NCBI GenBank assembly: GCA_027886175.1
Contig: JAJNNQ010000026.1
Location: 31,514,001-31,578,000, forward strand
Length of the DNA: 64,000 nucleotides
Direction of reading: 5' to 3'
Source of the DNA: Phylloscopus collybita
Taxonomy: Eukaryota; Chordata; Aves; Passeriformes; Phylloscopidae
Positions within the stretch are counted from its first letter, which is position 1; every line of letters starts with the position of its first letter. A model generated the notes under the pieces. That model made no database searches. It was not told the origin of the DNA and was given only the letters and a program-made list of their open reading frames with translations. Of the stretch, positions 18,701 to 32,600 are shown piece after piece. The position numbers and the translations under genes were made by a program.

Positions 18701-21700
18701 GAACACACAAGAGTGAAGAAAAAGGATTATTATGTATTTTTTCATGCATTGAGTCTGATCTCTTCTATACATTAGTTACAGAAACAAAGAAATACAGAAT
18801 TAGAAAGCAGAAGACAAAACCGCAAAATAGGAAAATAGAATGATTACAGTGTGTTTATCTTCACAGCATCTGTGAAAATAGTTGTATTTTGTTGCACATT
18901 TGTACAATGCAGTGATATTTGATGTGCTTGAATTTATTTCATGGTGGTATCCAGTCTGGGTACAGTAAATATCCCACCACGTAAAGAAAAGCATGATCAA
19001 GCATTTAAAGGCAGAGCTATTACATAATAACAGCTGCTCTGCCTTCTGGTGATAAAATTTATAAAAGAGTTTTCCTGGTTTCTATTGTGCCAATATTAGT
19101 CTTTCCGCCTTTGATGTGTGACTCAAAAATGGACAAAAACTTGGTGCAATTTCTAAGTGATACATGTTGACAACTCCACTAAATTACGTATGTACCTGGA
19201 TGCACTGGAACATGGTGGTAACTGACACCTTTTCCTTAAAAAAAGTGGGGGGAAAGTGAGCTGAAAATTATATACTAGAAAAATGGAATTATCTACTCAT
19301 CATTTTTAGCATACTGTGGTTGAAGAGTATAGTAGTATCTATATTATAAAATATTACTCATTTTTTTATTCCTCCAGACATTAGTAAAGAAATTTTCTAC
19401 CCATTTCATTAGGCCACAGACCCCAAAAAACTTCGAAATTTTGGGCCTTAATGTTTTTTACTTACCTATCAGGGCTGCAAGTGAGATACCAAAAGAAACA
19501 TTTCCCAGTGTTATGATCCAAAATCTGTCTTCATCAAACCTAACATAATTCTCTGATGATAGATAGTGTCTGACATAGAATTTAGTCAAATATATTAAAA
19601 TACATCTTCATTTTTCATGTCACATTCTTTCCATGTACATTTAGGAAGACTTAAGCAACACAAGCAGTATATTCAATTCTGAAGCTCATTTACAGCTGAA
19701 GGAGTATGCTGGCTCTTACTTTCTGGTGCATAACTGGGCTCTTTTTGACTGCTCCCAAGAAAATGTGTTGGAGTCTCTGAGACACTTTTATCTTCAATTT
19801 AACCTATAAAATTTTATAATCCTAATAAAAATAATAACAACACTTTATGTTTGCAATTGGATATGTTTAATAATAGTCTTTAACAATGACAGCATGTCAT
19901 TGTAAAACAGTCTTTGTTGGAGTCAAGGTAGGAAAACAAAGCCATAAGACTTACACCTTTCTTTATGGCACACATATTTTTGATACATGTGTATTTTTGA
20001 TTTGTGTAGAAGAATAAACCAAAAAAAAAAAACCCCAAAAAACAAAACAAAATCATCTTTTAAATAGATTGACTTTTCTCTCTTGAAGAGATGGAAATAT
20101 GTTTTCTTTTGAAATTGTTTTCTGTGTATCTTACAAAGTGCAGTACTTGCTTCCAAGATCAAAAATCTCTGCTGCATTTAGTAAATGCTATCCACTGTGG
20201 ATATTCCTGGTGTAAGTGGCACACTTATTTATGCTTCCATAAGTATAAAATGATAACCATTTGCTTTCTATTACATGTCCAAAGTAACAGAAAAAAATTT
20301 TAAAAAATCACTGATGTACTATACAAAGTGGTCATTTTAGTCACTGAGGGAACGGCTTTCATTTAACAAGTCAGAGGAAAATGCAGGGATCAGCAGAAGG
20401 CAGAATAGATTTGTTGGAGTGTCAAGGAACCCTGTTGACACCAAAAAGAATCCTGAATTATTGTTTCTATGTTTTCACAGTTTGTAAAATCATTGTATTT
20501 TCCAACAAGTGTCTTCTTACTGCACTTAGACTATGAAGTGAATCTATATGATACAGCCACAGATCTATCACAGAAATGTAGGTGTTTTCTGCATATCAGA
20601 TTTGAACAAGACATTGCAGTATATGGAAATTTTTTGGCTAAAATAAGATGTATGTTACAAGCCTGTTTAAAAAACCCCCAACAGCTATGTAGAAAAATTA
20701 TTGCTTCTACAAAAACATAAACAATACCAACAGTTAGACCCATTTTTCTGCTCAGGTAAATTTTATTCTGCAAAAAGGCAATTTCCAAGTCTATCTGTTT
20801 TGATTTTTACTTTCCAATATAGTTCAGCTTGCTGTAAACAGATGCAAGTTGGGAGGCAGCCTGGTTTTTGGACTATCAGGTATTCCCAGCACCAACATTC
20901 CCCTGTTTCTTAGAGAACTCTGAGTGATTCCAAGACAAGAAAGAGTGAGTCCATTTGGGATATTAAATAAGAAAATAATGTCTTGTATTTCTTTTAAATT
21001 CTGTTTAATGCAGTAGCTCAGGCTGAACCTGTGAGCTCTTTGTTGACACTCTACAGCAATGCTTCATCTGGACATATGGAAAGAATATTCCCAAAATAGT
21101 TTGGCTTTGATTGTTCCACCTCGCTGCTGCCTTACATCAGCATGCCTTACATTTTCCTTCCTCACTTCATTGCACAGATCCAGAACAATATCAGAAAAAT
21201 AAAAGGAAAAGAAAAAATAAAAGGGTTAATTGATTTTGGAGTTATTTAAAAGACTGTGCCCAGAGTAAGGTAAACTTAATCTGAAAACTGTGGTGTCTGT
21301 AAAAAGGACTTCAGTGACAAACCTGAAAATGCTATCTATGAAGCAGCGATTTTTATTACTTCTTTATACACAAGGGTTTTCTTTTCATTCTTTTCTTTTT
21401 TCTTTATTAATGATTATTTACTATTAGAAATTGAGTAGCCTAACTAATAGATAATAGTGTCCCATGAGTCAGATAGCAATTATAAGGTTATTGGAGTTGC
21501 ATTAAGAAAAAAGAGTTACAATAGGCTTGGCTGATACAATTTTTTTTCCTAGAGATTGCAAATACACTCAGCAATCAACACCATAAAACAAATCTTTTCT
21601 ATTGCCAAATTACCTTTTTAACTAAAGAAAATACACTCAAGTGTATTTTGTATACCACTCAAGTACTCATGAGGATCTCTTTGTCCACCTGCTGCCTGTC

Positions 21701-24700
21701 AGATCCCTTAATAGAAACAATGATGGACATGAGGGTAGCAGATCTCTGTAATTCTTTCTTGTCAAGTCCTCATCATATAAGCCTTTACAAAATAATAAAA
21801 ATATATGTATACTCCCTAATTTTTTTTAACACTAAATCCATGCAAACCAAAGAAGTTCTATTGGATATCCACATTAGGATTAAACTGAATTGAAATGCTT
21901 CAATGTTGTTTGCCTAGAATTTTGTTAATTCATGAAAGTTTGATTAGTGAGAGTTTAACATTTTCGATACAAATTTGGTTAAATAGCACACCTTTTCTAT
22001 TAAATATCAAACATTATGGAGGGAAACACTGAAATTCTCAGGGCAGGGGATGTAGGTATTTAAATTAACCCTCTTAAGGCATAAAGATCATTCATGTTTC
22101 CTGTAGTAGTCTTCATTAAATGAAATAAAAAAGTAAATATTTTCCAGGAATGAATCAATGTATTGTATATAAAAATCTAGTATCTGAACACAATCAGAAT
22201 GTACTTTCTTGTTCTCTATGTTCACTGTGACTGCTATAGTAGATTCTACTCTGGGTGAGACCCTACAGATGCATTAAAACCCATCAAACATTTTTCAAGA
22301 TAATTTTTGATTTACAGCTCAGGTCTGTGTCATCTTTTTCTGTAGTCTACTTAGCAAGTAGCAAGTTTAGCTGGCTTCTTCAATATTGACAGTACCTTCA
22401 GGTGCTTTAGAAATTGAATCTGTGTTCAGCATGATACTGTAAAACAGGTGATAATAGCAACAACTGAGAACAACTAGAATAATGCATAGAATGTCAAAAT
22501 AATGTTCATTTCCTCTTACAGGATGAACTGACTAAAAAGATCAGTATTAGACAGGTTTCACTCTCAAGAGAGTTAGGGTTTGTTTGCAAAAAACTGAAAG
22601 CAAAAAGCTTCTGCAATGTCTTTTGTAAAGTCTCTGTTAGTAGTACCTGAGATTAACCTTTCCCAGTTCAATTTTGTTTGCCATGGGATTTTACCCTAGT
22701 GTAAAAACACAGACCCAGTTTTTCCTACAAAGGCAAAAAGGAGAATCAATGTAATTGGTTTTTTCCATGAAACATGAGTATAGATAAATAAAACTTGGGA
22801 CTTAAGGAGAGGGTGAGGAATGTAAGTGGTGAGAAAGCTGGAAATAAATTCAGTTTGCTTTATAAACTTCCTCCACAACCCCAACAAGAAATATTAAAAC
22901 ATTACGTGTTCTTTCTTACTCTGAGCAGAAATGAAAAGGAAAGGAACTTTGGTGAGCATTCCTGCTATCTGAATTTAGATGTAACTTGGGAACTTAGACT
23001 TACTGTATTGTTAAATCTGAGGAGGTTCAAGTCACTGTGTTGCTTGGGATTTCTAAATTCCCTGAAGACTAAAGCTCTTCATGTTTAAGCATTAATGGAG
23101 GGGAGAATCCCATCTTGGAATATTTATCTTGGTGTTAAAGTTATCAACATGAAAGTCCTCCTTCATCTGTCTCGTTGCACTTCAGGCTTGCCTGGTCCTT
23201 GGTTTAAGTTCAGAGCACATTGAGGATTGACAACACTTCAGTCAGACTACAGAGGTTTGCCCTCAAGCTGATCCCTAGCCAAGTGCTGTGCTATGCAATT
23301 CAGATGTGCTTCCAGTTTCTGGCATATCCCTGGCTTGTCATCGTGTTTTAGTAACACTTTTGTGTCAAAACAATTCCCTAACTTAGGTCAACTGTCTCAA
23401 GGCAATTTTCAGAAACTTCATGTGCATTGAAACAAGTGCTGTGTGAAATGCAGCCAAAAGATCTCTGTAGCTCATGGATGAGTATGTCTTCTAGGCAGAT
23501 GAAACTTGACATTTCAGACTCTATTATGATAAAGTGTTAAAATATTTTATATGGATGATTAGAAGTGTGTTTAACTTCAATATTTTTTTTCTCTTAGACC
23601 ATCTGATTGTTCTAGGATCAAAACTCCTCTCTAGCATCTGTGTTAGTCCTAAATCCACTCTCTGCTACTAAAGGTGTTTATAATATAAGTAGAGTGTTAG
23701 GTATCCTTTGCAAGTCATTGTTTTATTGTCTTGATTGAAGCCTTTCTATCGCTCTTTTAGGGACTTCCACTGGAGGGTTCATCATAATTAACTTTGAAGG
23801 AAGATACCAAAAAACTTACATCAAAATGTCAGTGCCATCAGGAATTGTTCATTGCAGGAATGGGGCAGATAACTATAAATATTTTTGAATTTATTGGACT
23901 GATTAGATGTATTAAACAAAGCAAAACAAAAAACTCACAAAACTCAGCCATGATGACAATGACAAAATATCAGTTATGATCATTGCTCTGTATTTCAGAA
24001 AAAATTGGATTACCAAAAGAAAAAAAAATTTAGTCAGTTGTGGTTAATAATCTACTTTTTTCTCCATGTATTCCCTGTAAGGCATAGAAAACAGCTTTTG
24101 TCATTCATCCATAGGGACTGGGGCCATAATTTATTGATGTGTGGAAGGATCTTAATATTTCTGGTTCATATGTCATGGTTATTATCAATACCCTGTAAAT
24201 AAAAATTTTACACATGAAAATGAAATGGACATGATTTTGGAAGTGCTTGTGCAGAAGCATAGATCCAGCTGCAAAAATTTGTGTCACTTGCACAGATTTA
24301 TCCTGTAAAGTACAACAGAAACTCATGTTGCATATGACAAAACCAGTGAGATAAGGAGGAAAGTAAGCCCTGTACTTCACATGGGCAGGGGTAGCAGTCC
24401 TACCCCAAATATGACTTTATTCTGAGCCAAAAGCATAGTCAAAATGGATGAATCCCCTTTAATTCCATATGCAAGCATGGTGGGACATGACTGCCTTAAA
24501 AAGCCTGAAGATGATTTCATGGAATTGAAAGCAAGGTCATTTTTCCCAGCTACATTGAGTGGTCTAACAAATAATGTTTCCTTTCAGTTTGCCTCTTCAT
24601 GCACAGTCAAATGTAATTCTGTAGGATATACATTGTGAGCATTACAAGATATTGCAGCAGATCCTCCTGTCATGCAAATCTGGATGACAGTTGTAGCACA

Positions 24701-25649
24701 GCACCATTTTATCCTATCTGTTGTCATGGCCACAAAACTTTTTTAAAACAGGCAACTAATTTTTCTTCTGCCTCCTGCAATAATCTACGGCTTCTGCAGT
24801 AATAAATTAATCATATTCCCTTTTTTCTTTCGCTACAAAGTCTGTGCTACACATTTAAATACCCTGTGGTCGTCTTATAACATCTTACTTTATTTGAGTT
24901 TCCTCATTCTTATTGATGTCCGTGTTTTATTTATTCACTTGAGTTCAATATTCTCCATAAGGTGCTGGATCTTCAAAAGAATTCTTCAGTCACAGCAGAG
25001 TTCAATCAAATCGCATTTCTGCAAGTTGTCTTTCCGGGTTAAAATTAAAACATACTTATTATCTGTGGACGTGGAATGGAAACAGGATGATTATGAAACC
25101 CCTTATGGAATTGGAAAGCAGAAAGCTGATGATTTTTCAATTAATATTGTTCCTTTAAAATTACAATAAGTTACAACTACCTGCTAACCGTGTACCTAAA
25201 TTAATTTCCTGCACTTCACTTTTCTGCATTTCACATATACTTCAGAACACCCCCAACAGAAAGCTCAAGTGAGACAATATTGGGAGGCTGCTAGGAGATA
25301 TAATTACCCTTTGTTTGGTAAAGCTGACAGATGAAGTGTTCCACTTTTTTTTCTGTGAATCCTCAAGGATTTATTTAAAAGATTATGATCTCTTACTTTA
25401 CTGCATAGGGAGTTTCAATGCTGGAAATATAAAAACACCAAAAATGTAAGAAGTTTTAACATGTCTGTGCTCCATAGCTGCTAAATTCATCAGTGACTCC
25501 AGTTCACAGCCTGTGACAGTTCACATCCTTGTTAGTGAAATCGCATGAAAACTGGCAGCTGCTCCTGAGTGTGAAAGATCAGTTTTATCTTGGTCTAGTT
25601 TAATTTTCAAGGGTTAGCAGAGGTGACACTCTGAGGTCAAGAAGTGAGT
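15796..25649. other. Long gene-free AT-rich stretch
   Basis: No gene, RNA gene or clear repeat family was recognised over nearly 10 kb. Small structures seen are a perfect 10-bp inverted repeat (21628-21649), an A-rich tract (20022-20052) and short T runs. Open frames of 60-97 codons (for example 22795-23088 and 24894-25169) have no motif I know and no matching splice or promoter context. The segment could be intergenic or intronic. Confidence 0.5.
21628..21649. repeat. Perfect short inverted repeat
   Basis: AAAATACACT and AGTGTATTTT are perfect 10-bp arms separated by CA. It may form a small hairpin; no function can be assigned. Confidence 0.8.
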
Positions 25650-25756
25650 GGACAGGGTGCTGGATGATATCATCTAGATTCCCTTTCCCATGAAAGGGTG
25701 GGCCAGATGATCTTTGAGATCCTTTCCAAACAGAGCTATACGATGATTCCATGATG
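25650..25756 (+). mobile_element. CR1 LINE 3' end fragment
   Basis: The stretch GGGCCAGATGATCTTTGAGA (25700-25719) followed by CCTTTCCAAAC and a tail of GATGATTCCATGATG has the layout of the CR1 3' end: the GATGATCT...CCTTCCAACC block, then ATTC-type tail repeats. It is 5'-truncated, as CR1 copies usually are, and diverged. Confidence 0.7.
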
Positions 25757-25929
25757 AACTCTGGAAATGACCTGATTGAATCATGTTTTAAGGGTATTTG
25801 CTTCCACAGCCAATTATTTGAGGGAGTGCAATGGGTGGAATGTTTAATTTCTCTTAATACTATAGGTGAAGAATTTTATCTTACAATGTTTGCTGCATGC
25901 TATGGTCCTCCTAGTGCAAGAAAAGCTTA

Positions 25930-26335
25930 GAAAACCTGAAGAGGGACAACCACAGTGACTGTAGGACTGGTATGCAGAATGAGAGAAGAGACTGAAAGAG
26001 CTGGGTTTGTGCAACTTAAGAACAGGCTGAGGGGGAATCTAATTGCTGTCTGCAAGTACATAACAATTTTAGAGATGGCAGACTCTTCCTGGAAAGGGAC
26101 AGAGAATAGATTGCTGTGGCAAGGGAAATTCTGATTTAATTTCAGAAGAGCACTTTTCGTACTGAGAGGTTGCTCAGAGGATCTGTGAAACTTTAACCCT
26201 GGAATACATTCAGCACTTGACTGAAGAGAGCCCTTGGCAACCTGGTCTACCTTTGAAGTTTGTTTTGAGCAATGGGTTCAGTGCCAGAGGCTCTTTCCAA
26301 CCTAAAGTATTCCAGGGTTCCATGAGTTCCATGGG
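25930..26335 (+). mobile_element. CR1 LINE 3' fragment, second copy
   Basis: Blocks such as GAGCTGGGTTTGTGCAACTT (25998-26017), AACAGGCTGAGGGGGAATCT (26021-26040) and GGCTCTTTCCAACCT (26289-26303), followed by ATTCCAGGGTTCCATGAGTT, follow the order seen in the 3' untranslated part of CR1. It sits in the same orientation about 170 bp after the 25650 fragment, so it is a separate insertion or a second piece. No reading frame is left. Confidence 0.75.
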
Positions 26336-28027
26336 TGTGAATGATCAGATAATAAATGTTTAATGTGAACTTTCAGCATTTTCTGGTCTGGGAAAACTTG
26401 CTAAGTGGTCACAGCCCTGCATGGAGAAGACTATGCCATTCTAAATCAGAACAACTCAGATACAGATGCACTATTTCTGTTCTAGATTATTCTATAATGA
26501 TAGGTAATTTTGACTTTTGCCAACATCATGCAGTTTTAAACAGATATTTAATTGAACACAGGCCAATCCCCATGATTAGGCACCACTATTGAAGTTAACA
26601 GAAATTGACTGGGTAAAATTCTGGTTTAAAGAGCTCATTAAATTCCAAATTTCTTTACCTAAAGATTACGCTTGCAAAGAGAAAACTAATCAATGTCCTT
26701 TTTGATTACATTCTCCAGAATACTTTGACAGTTTTATAGACCATCTTTTATACTTTCTAAACTTTTAACAGTGTATATATTGAATTGTGGGTGTTTTGAA
26801 CTTATTTACCACACCATTGTTACTACTACTACTACTACTTCTACTACTACTATTATTATTAATTTTTCTTTTCAGAATTCAGCAAACTGGAAGTGTCAAA
26901 ACTGGAGAAAATACAGGCACAGTAAAGAAATCTATTTTCTGATTAGGGCTGGGGGGTGGGTTGGGTTGCTTTTCATGTGAATACCAAGAGATTGTTGTGA
27001 GTGAGATTTGTTGTTCTTTGATGGACACCCTCCAGACAATAAAGGAAATAGCTTCTATTCTGAAATCAATGTTTGCAATTTTCTGCTTTTAATTCACAAA
27101 AGCAATTAGCAGATATTTCTTCAATTTTGTTCATTCACTTGTACTTGCAAATAGCACTTTATTTTTATTTGTTAGATTAATTTAAATAAGAGTAGCTGTT
27201 TAATTTGAAGATTTTAAGTGTAGGTTGTCTTTCTTAGGATAAAAGAAAAACTTTAAAAAGTGTCATGACAAAATACTTTCCATAAATCTTTTTGCTAATG
27301 ACAGGCCATGCATTAGAATTGCACTAGTTCTCAGATACATTTTTTGGAACAGATCCCTAGGGAACATAAAATGATTTAAATGGATATGTATAAATTTACA
27401 ATATATGACAAATTGTTCTATGAGGAAGCTGAGTATTTGCAGAACACAGCTAAAATTAATTGCACTTTTCACAATTTTCCTAATGATCAAAGCCCTTAAT
27501 AATGTCATTTCCACATTTCAGTTTTTTTAAAAAAAGAATCAACCACAAACCAAAACCCTGCACACTCATTAGTCTTTGAATCTTTTGCTTAACTGAGATA
27601 AAACTGGAAATTTGTTGTCTTTGGTAAAGAATAATGCATTTGTTTTTTAAAACAATAATGGGTCAAAGCAACTAAGTAAGTTACTGAACTAGAAGGTGTT
27701 TAAAATAGCTGAAGAAGTCTTGGTCAGAAACAGTCAGCATATTTTAATATTTACCAAATCTATGAGGCTTAGCTGTTTTGCTATCAAAGATTTCTATAAA
27801 GTATTTCTAAGTATTCATGACAATGCCAATAAAGGTTTCATGAGCAGTGAGGTAAATGAAATTATTTATTGAGAGGTGTATATATACATACATATATATA
27901 TAGTCTTAAATAAAGAGGTGGATAAAATAGCTTGCATTACAGAAGGACATATTTAAAGACAATTTCAATTTCCTTAGAGCTTTCCTTAGAATAGGACCTT
28001 CAATTATTTTTAGGTCTGCTGTTGCCT
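26336..28027. other. Non-coding AT-rich sequence
   Basis: It contains a CTA microsatellite (26820-26861) and a TATA/CATA run (27878-27902). No gene or known repeat body was seen. Confidence 0.5.
26820..26861. repeat. (TAC)n/(TAT)n trinucleotide microsatellite
   Basis: About a dozen TAC or CTA units with one TTC interruption run into TAT units. The Thr run in the overlapping open frame (26771-26980) is its translation. Confidence 0.9.
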
Positions 28028-28487
28028 TGATGTCTTAAGTTTCAGCTTTCATGTTTTTCAGATTCTATGCTGCCTAGGGGTGCAGTTCTGAGCCTCACAT
28101 TAAGTGCTGGTAAGCTCTCTTCACAGAGTAGGTGGACAAAACAAATCCTTTTCCTGATGAAGACCAAGGACAACAAGTACAAATTTCTGGCCCAAAAGCA
28201 TAAACAACGGGGGACTGAAGAAGTAAAACAAGAAGGATGGGACTTCACAATCCAAAGCTGTAATTGCACAATTAAACCCAAATATGCAAATGGACCAAAA
28301 CTTATGAAAGTGTAAGACCTCGTGACCGGTTGTCCATTCTGTGACCATTTTAAGTCCACTTTGGGTGTAGCCTTGTTCAGGCTCTTGTGCTGCCCAAGGT
28401 ATTCCCTTAAAGACCTTTCAATAAATACCTACTTTATTCTCTAGCTCTGTCCAGTCTCTGTCCCAGGTAAGCCTTCCCAAGCCATCA
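28028..28487 (+). mobile_element. Solo LTR of an endogenous retrovirus (family B, 460 bp)
   Basis: The ends TGATGTCTTAAG (28028) and CCCAAGCCATCA (28487) form an imperfect terminal inverted repeat, nine of 12 positions paired. AATAAA lies at 28420-28425, then an R/U5-like tail with TCTCTAGCTCTGTCCAGTCT. A decayed TATA (TTATGAAAG, about 28302-28310) is about 110 bp before it. Flanks GCCT and GTCT could be a 4-bp duplication with one change. From recall it resembles a common songbird LTR. The small open frames 28042-28359 on both strands are incidental. Confidence 0.7.
28420..28425 (+). promoter_or_regulatory. Polyadenylation signal in solo LTR B
   Basis: AATAAA occurs within TTTCAATAAATACC, 62 bp before the LTR end. 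Confidence 0.65.
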
Positions 28488-29660
28488 GTCTGAGCAGCTG
28501 ATCTGATCAGATTGCTTTGCTGAAGGATGATGGTCTCATCCTTCTTTCCTCTTTACATCTGATCTCTCCCACTCTTCCCATAAGGGAGGAAGAAGAGTTA
28601 TGAGAAGGATCTATTAGTTATACCAAGGTGGTAAAGCAGTTGATGGTGTCTAAAAGAATTACATATTTAAGATGCATGTTTGTTCTTGACTTTAGCCATT
28701 TATTTCTGCTTAGGAATGTCTGCACCTTTTGATAGAATTTTGGTATAGATGGTCAGATCTAGGAGAAATATCTGGAAGTCAGTCCTTACTATCCAAATCC
28801 AGTGTTACATTTGGCACTACATTATTTTCCTGAATAGTGATTGAAAGGACAGGGAGAAGTTTGAGTCCTTTCAAACCACTGGAACTGTTATAAACTGGGG
28901 GAACACAGTGGGTTGGGGTTGAAATCCTCTCCGTTAAATCCAGCAACAAAATACTTCCTCAAGCTGAGGTACTGCTTGCTCTGCTTAGAGATAGAGCAAA
29001 ACATACAGGTCTACATTTAATAGCCTGTTAATCTCAGCACACTGCTCTGGATTTTGCCAGGCAGAATCTCACTTCTTGGCATTTTGTAGTGCAGAAGCAA
29101 ATACCTAGGCTTAGAAAAGAAAACCATAATCAGACATGAAAGAGGGCTAGTATATGCTGATATTACCTTCTGGCTCTTAAATCATGAGGTAGAAAGTGGA
29201 ATGAGGAGACTTGAGAGCAAGGAGGCTTCAGACTGTCCATGAGGGTATTGTTGAATTCCCGTTTGGAGTGCTCCATGTAATGACATGGCAGAGCAACGTA
29301 AATATTGAGATCAACATACTAAAAGTAAGTTTGCTGAAAATTCTGCAATTCTATCAGAATCACTGAAGCTGTTCATTTGGTTTTCAACATACTGCTTTAG
29401 TCTTTGATGTCACAGTTATCAGAATGGCTACTAGCTTTTAAATGTTATTCCCTTTAATTCTCAACACTGGAGCCTAGCTGGTAGTAAGCAAGGAGGAATT
29501 CTGTGCAGTGCTGGTTTTCCCATGCTGAATTCTTGCTACAGTTTTATACCTCCATTGAAAGGATTTATAAGTGAAAGAATTGTTTGCTTACCTTTCTTGC
29601 AGCATAATATTTTACAAAACTCTAATTAATTCTTGGTTTTATAAAGCAAGAATCTTTGCA

Positions 29661-29685
29661 AATAAGACTAATAATTAGTCTTATT
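29661..29685. repeat. AT-rich palindrome with 12-bp arms
   Basis: AATAAGACTAAT and ATTAGTCTTATT are perfect 12-bp arms around one base. A second, outer pairing (CAAATAAGACTAATAA with 29682-29698, one mismatch) competes with it, so the strand could fold in two ways. Confidence 0.8.
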
Positions 29686-32600
29686 ATTAGCCTTATTTGT
29701 CTAAAGAGAATCACAAGATAAAATCTAATACATGCTAACATTTCTCTAGAACCCCAGGGACAGATAATATTTCCCTTTATCCCTTTTCACTTGACACACT
29801 GCAGAACCACCTTGGATGTAGTTGTGTCAGGAGCAAAGCTCAATGACTTGACATATGTTACAACATTGGTTGTTTCATTTCCCACTTGTCATGGACAAAT
29901 GATTTTTGTAATGGTCTCTCCACCTCATGCTGAGATACTGTTTGGGGCACTGCATAAGGGAAATGCAGCTGAGGGTCAAACCCTGGAATAACTGGTTATA
30001 ACTCTGATCTGAAGCCTGGAATATGTGGCTTTAAAAAAGAGTTTTCTCCTAAAGCATGTAAGGATTTTTGTAGACTGCCTAGCTCGGTAAAGCAGGAAGT
30101 ATTATATTTTTATATACTTATGTTTAAAATTCAAAGGCTTATAAAGGCTTATTATTACAGGTAACTTAATTGTTCTGAATTCTAGATAATGTAAGATTTT
30201 AATCATCCCTTAGTTAATGTGAACTTGAAAAAATAATAAAGCTGTTTGATAAATCATTTTTATTGGTGATAATAGCTTTATTTTGTTTTTCCTGAAACTT
30301 TGAAGGCTACAATGGACAATCACAGACATGTAAGTTGCTCCTCCCTTCTCAAGAATAAAGTGAATTCACTGATGATCATTAGTTATCATTATCTTCAGTA
30401 CCTACCGGTGCAGTAAAGAGCTGACTTGAATTGCAGCATGAGTAAAGAATGATAGATCTTCTCCATTAAAGACAAGCTAGAAAAGAAAGTAAAGACTTTC
30501 TCAGTCTCTTTCTTGTTCCAGGGAGACAAGAGTCTGTGCAAACCTTGTAATAAATACAAATCGCCTCTTTTGCTGCTTCACCTGTGCCAGCCAAGGCCTC
30601 TGCCATTGCAGGGAAGCTGCAGTCAGGGAATCTTTTCTTTCCCATCCCTGCAGAATAATTACTTTGGGAGGAAACACAAGCACTCTGTAGACATGCTATT
30701 TGGGACTTAGAGTCTTTCTGCCACAAGTGGATTTATAAGCTGATAGAGACTTGCCTGTAAGGTCTTAAGGATTGTAAATCCTGGGTAAATTCTTCAATCA
30801 GTTAAATCACATTACTGGACACAGAATTGAGCTGCTGTTCTGGTACTCTGTGCTACATGTTTGAGAAGTGTGGCGCCAACCTGTCTGCAAATATCTTTGC
30901 ACCCCTTTAGTCCAGGAGTGTTTCCTCATGCTCTGTAGTGAAAAAGCCATAGCGTCTGTTGTACCTACAGCAGCTTCCAGGCTTGCCTTGGACCTTAGGT
31001 GAAGCTGCCGTGTTAGAGGGTGTGACTTGATCCCAGTATTATTATCTCACCTCTGTCATTTACTTATGTAGGGGGTCTCATTCACCACACCAGAACACTG
31101 TCCCCAGCCACTGGGGCTTACACAGCTCCTTTCAGCCCTGCAGCACTTGAACCCAGTATTTAGAAGCAAAGACAAAGCAGAGGACACCATTCTCTGCATT
31201 TGATTGCATCAAATAGGAAAAAAGTCTTGTAATTCTTGGTGGTAATAGTGATTGAAAGGACCTATCTGGAAATAAATTATGTGTTAGCATCATTATGTTT
31301 TTACCCCAAAAAATATTAATCTATTATACTAAATGCAATTGCCAGTAAATTTGTAACTCGACAAAAACCCTACAATCTAGTGAGATAGAAAGGAAGAAGT
31401 GAGGTAAAGGAAAAGGAAACCAGGCAGAATTATTCTGAAAAGATATTTGGTGAGAGTATTTCTATGTATAACAATATAGTTTCTGGAAGACAAGCTTGCA
31501 GTTCATGCAAATATATAATTCCAAATGGGTAACCACAACGTAATGGTACTTCAGCATGGGCTGAAGGTAACACTTAGAGCCTGTGTAGTTCATACTGCAA
31601 GGAGGTGTATTTGATGTTATATGCGCCGTCCAGGACTTTTAGGTGGTCAGAGCTTGAGGATGAAGAAGAGAAAGAAGAGTTCTTGTCCTGACATGATGAA
31701 AGGACATAGTTTTAAAGGCAGGCCATGTTCTTGCAAAACATGAGACTGTTCTTACCTCAGTAGGTAAGTAGAACATGCAGGCCAGATGTTTAGTTGCCGT
31801 AACTATAAAATCAAAATTTTAAAAGAGTAATGCTCATTTACTGTGGCTGCTCCTTTGATAGAAGGAAAGCAGTGCCAGCAACAGCAGGAAGAAACCAGAG
31901 GAACTGATTTGTCCATTGCCAGAGCAAAGCTATATATCTGACAACTGTTTGTTTGTTAATTCTTACCCTGTCTCACAGGTGAAGAATCTGGGAGAGGGCA
32001 AACCCCCAGAGAAGCAAGTGTTCTCTGACACAGAGCTTCCCTGGTCCCCAATTTCTTCACCAGCCACAGCATGGTTGCTCCCATACCCTGTCAACTCCTC
32101 CAAATGTGAATCAACACATACAGGCAGTGGGAATGACCACAAACTCATGGCTAGAGCTCAACAAGTAAATTTGTTTTTATTAGCTTTTTAATTGAGGTAA
32201 CGGAGTCCAAGCTAGAAGATCATTGGCTTACTGTTCACACAGGTTTAGCAAGAATTATTCCCAGCTTCAAGATCACTTCAGTGTTTTATATTACAGATTG
32301 CCATTGTTCTGCTTTTTACCCATTCCTCCTAACACTCTCCCTTTTCTGCTGGAAAATTACAAGAAGCAGCAGCAGAGAACATCTTTCTTAATAGGGAGAG
32401 AAGGTTCCTGTAAAAGTGTGTTTCATAGCCTGTTCCTTATAAAAAGGTAAAAAAGAATATTTCCATAAAAGAAAATAAACAAAAGACTTTTCAGAGTTTC
32501 CTTTGTTCATGTTATATGAGTTTTCTAAACTCTCTAAAATACTGAAAATAAGTCTTCGCTAACCCTGCTCTCCTGGATTTGTGAACATGTATATTGGTAC

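Noticed and set aside
24894..25169. 91-codon open frame with a hydrophilic C-terminus
   Set aside because: Considered as an exon, but no family, start context or splice pair could be supported.
15796..25649. tRNA or small nuclear RNA genes
   Set aside because: I looked for B-box-like GGTTCRANTCC and U6/5S-type sequence by eye and found none; a covariance search was not possible.
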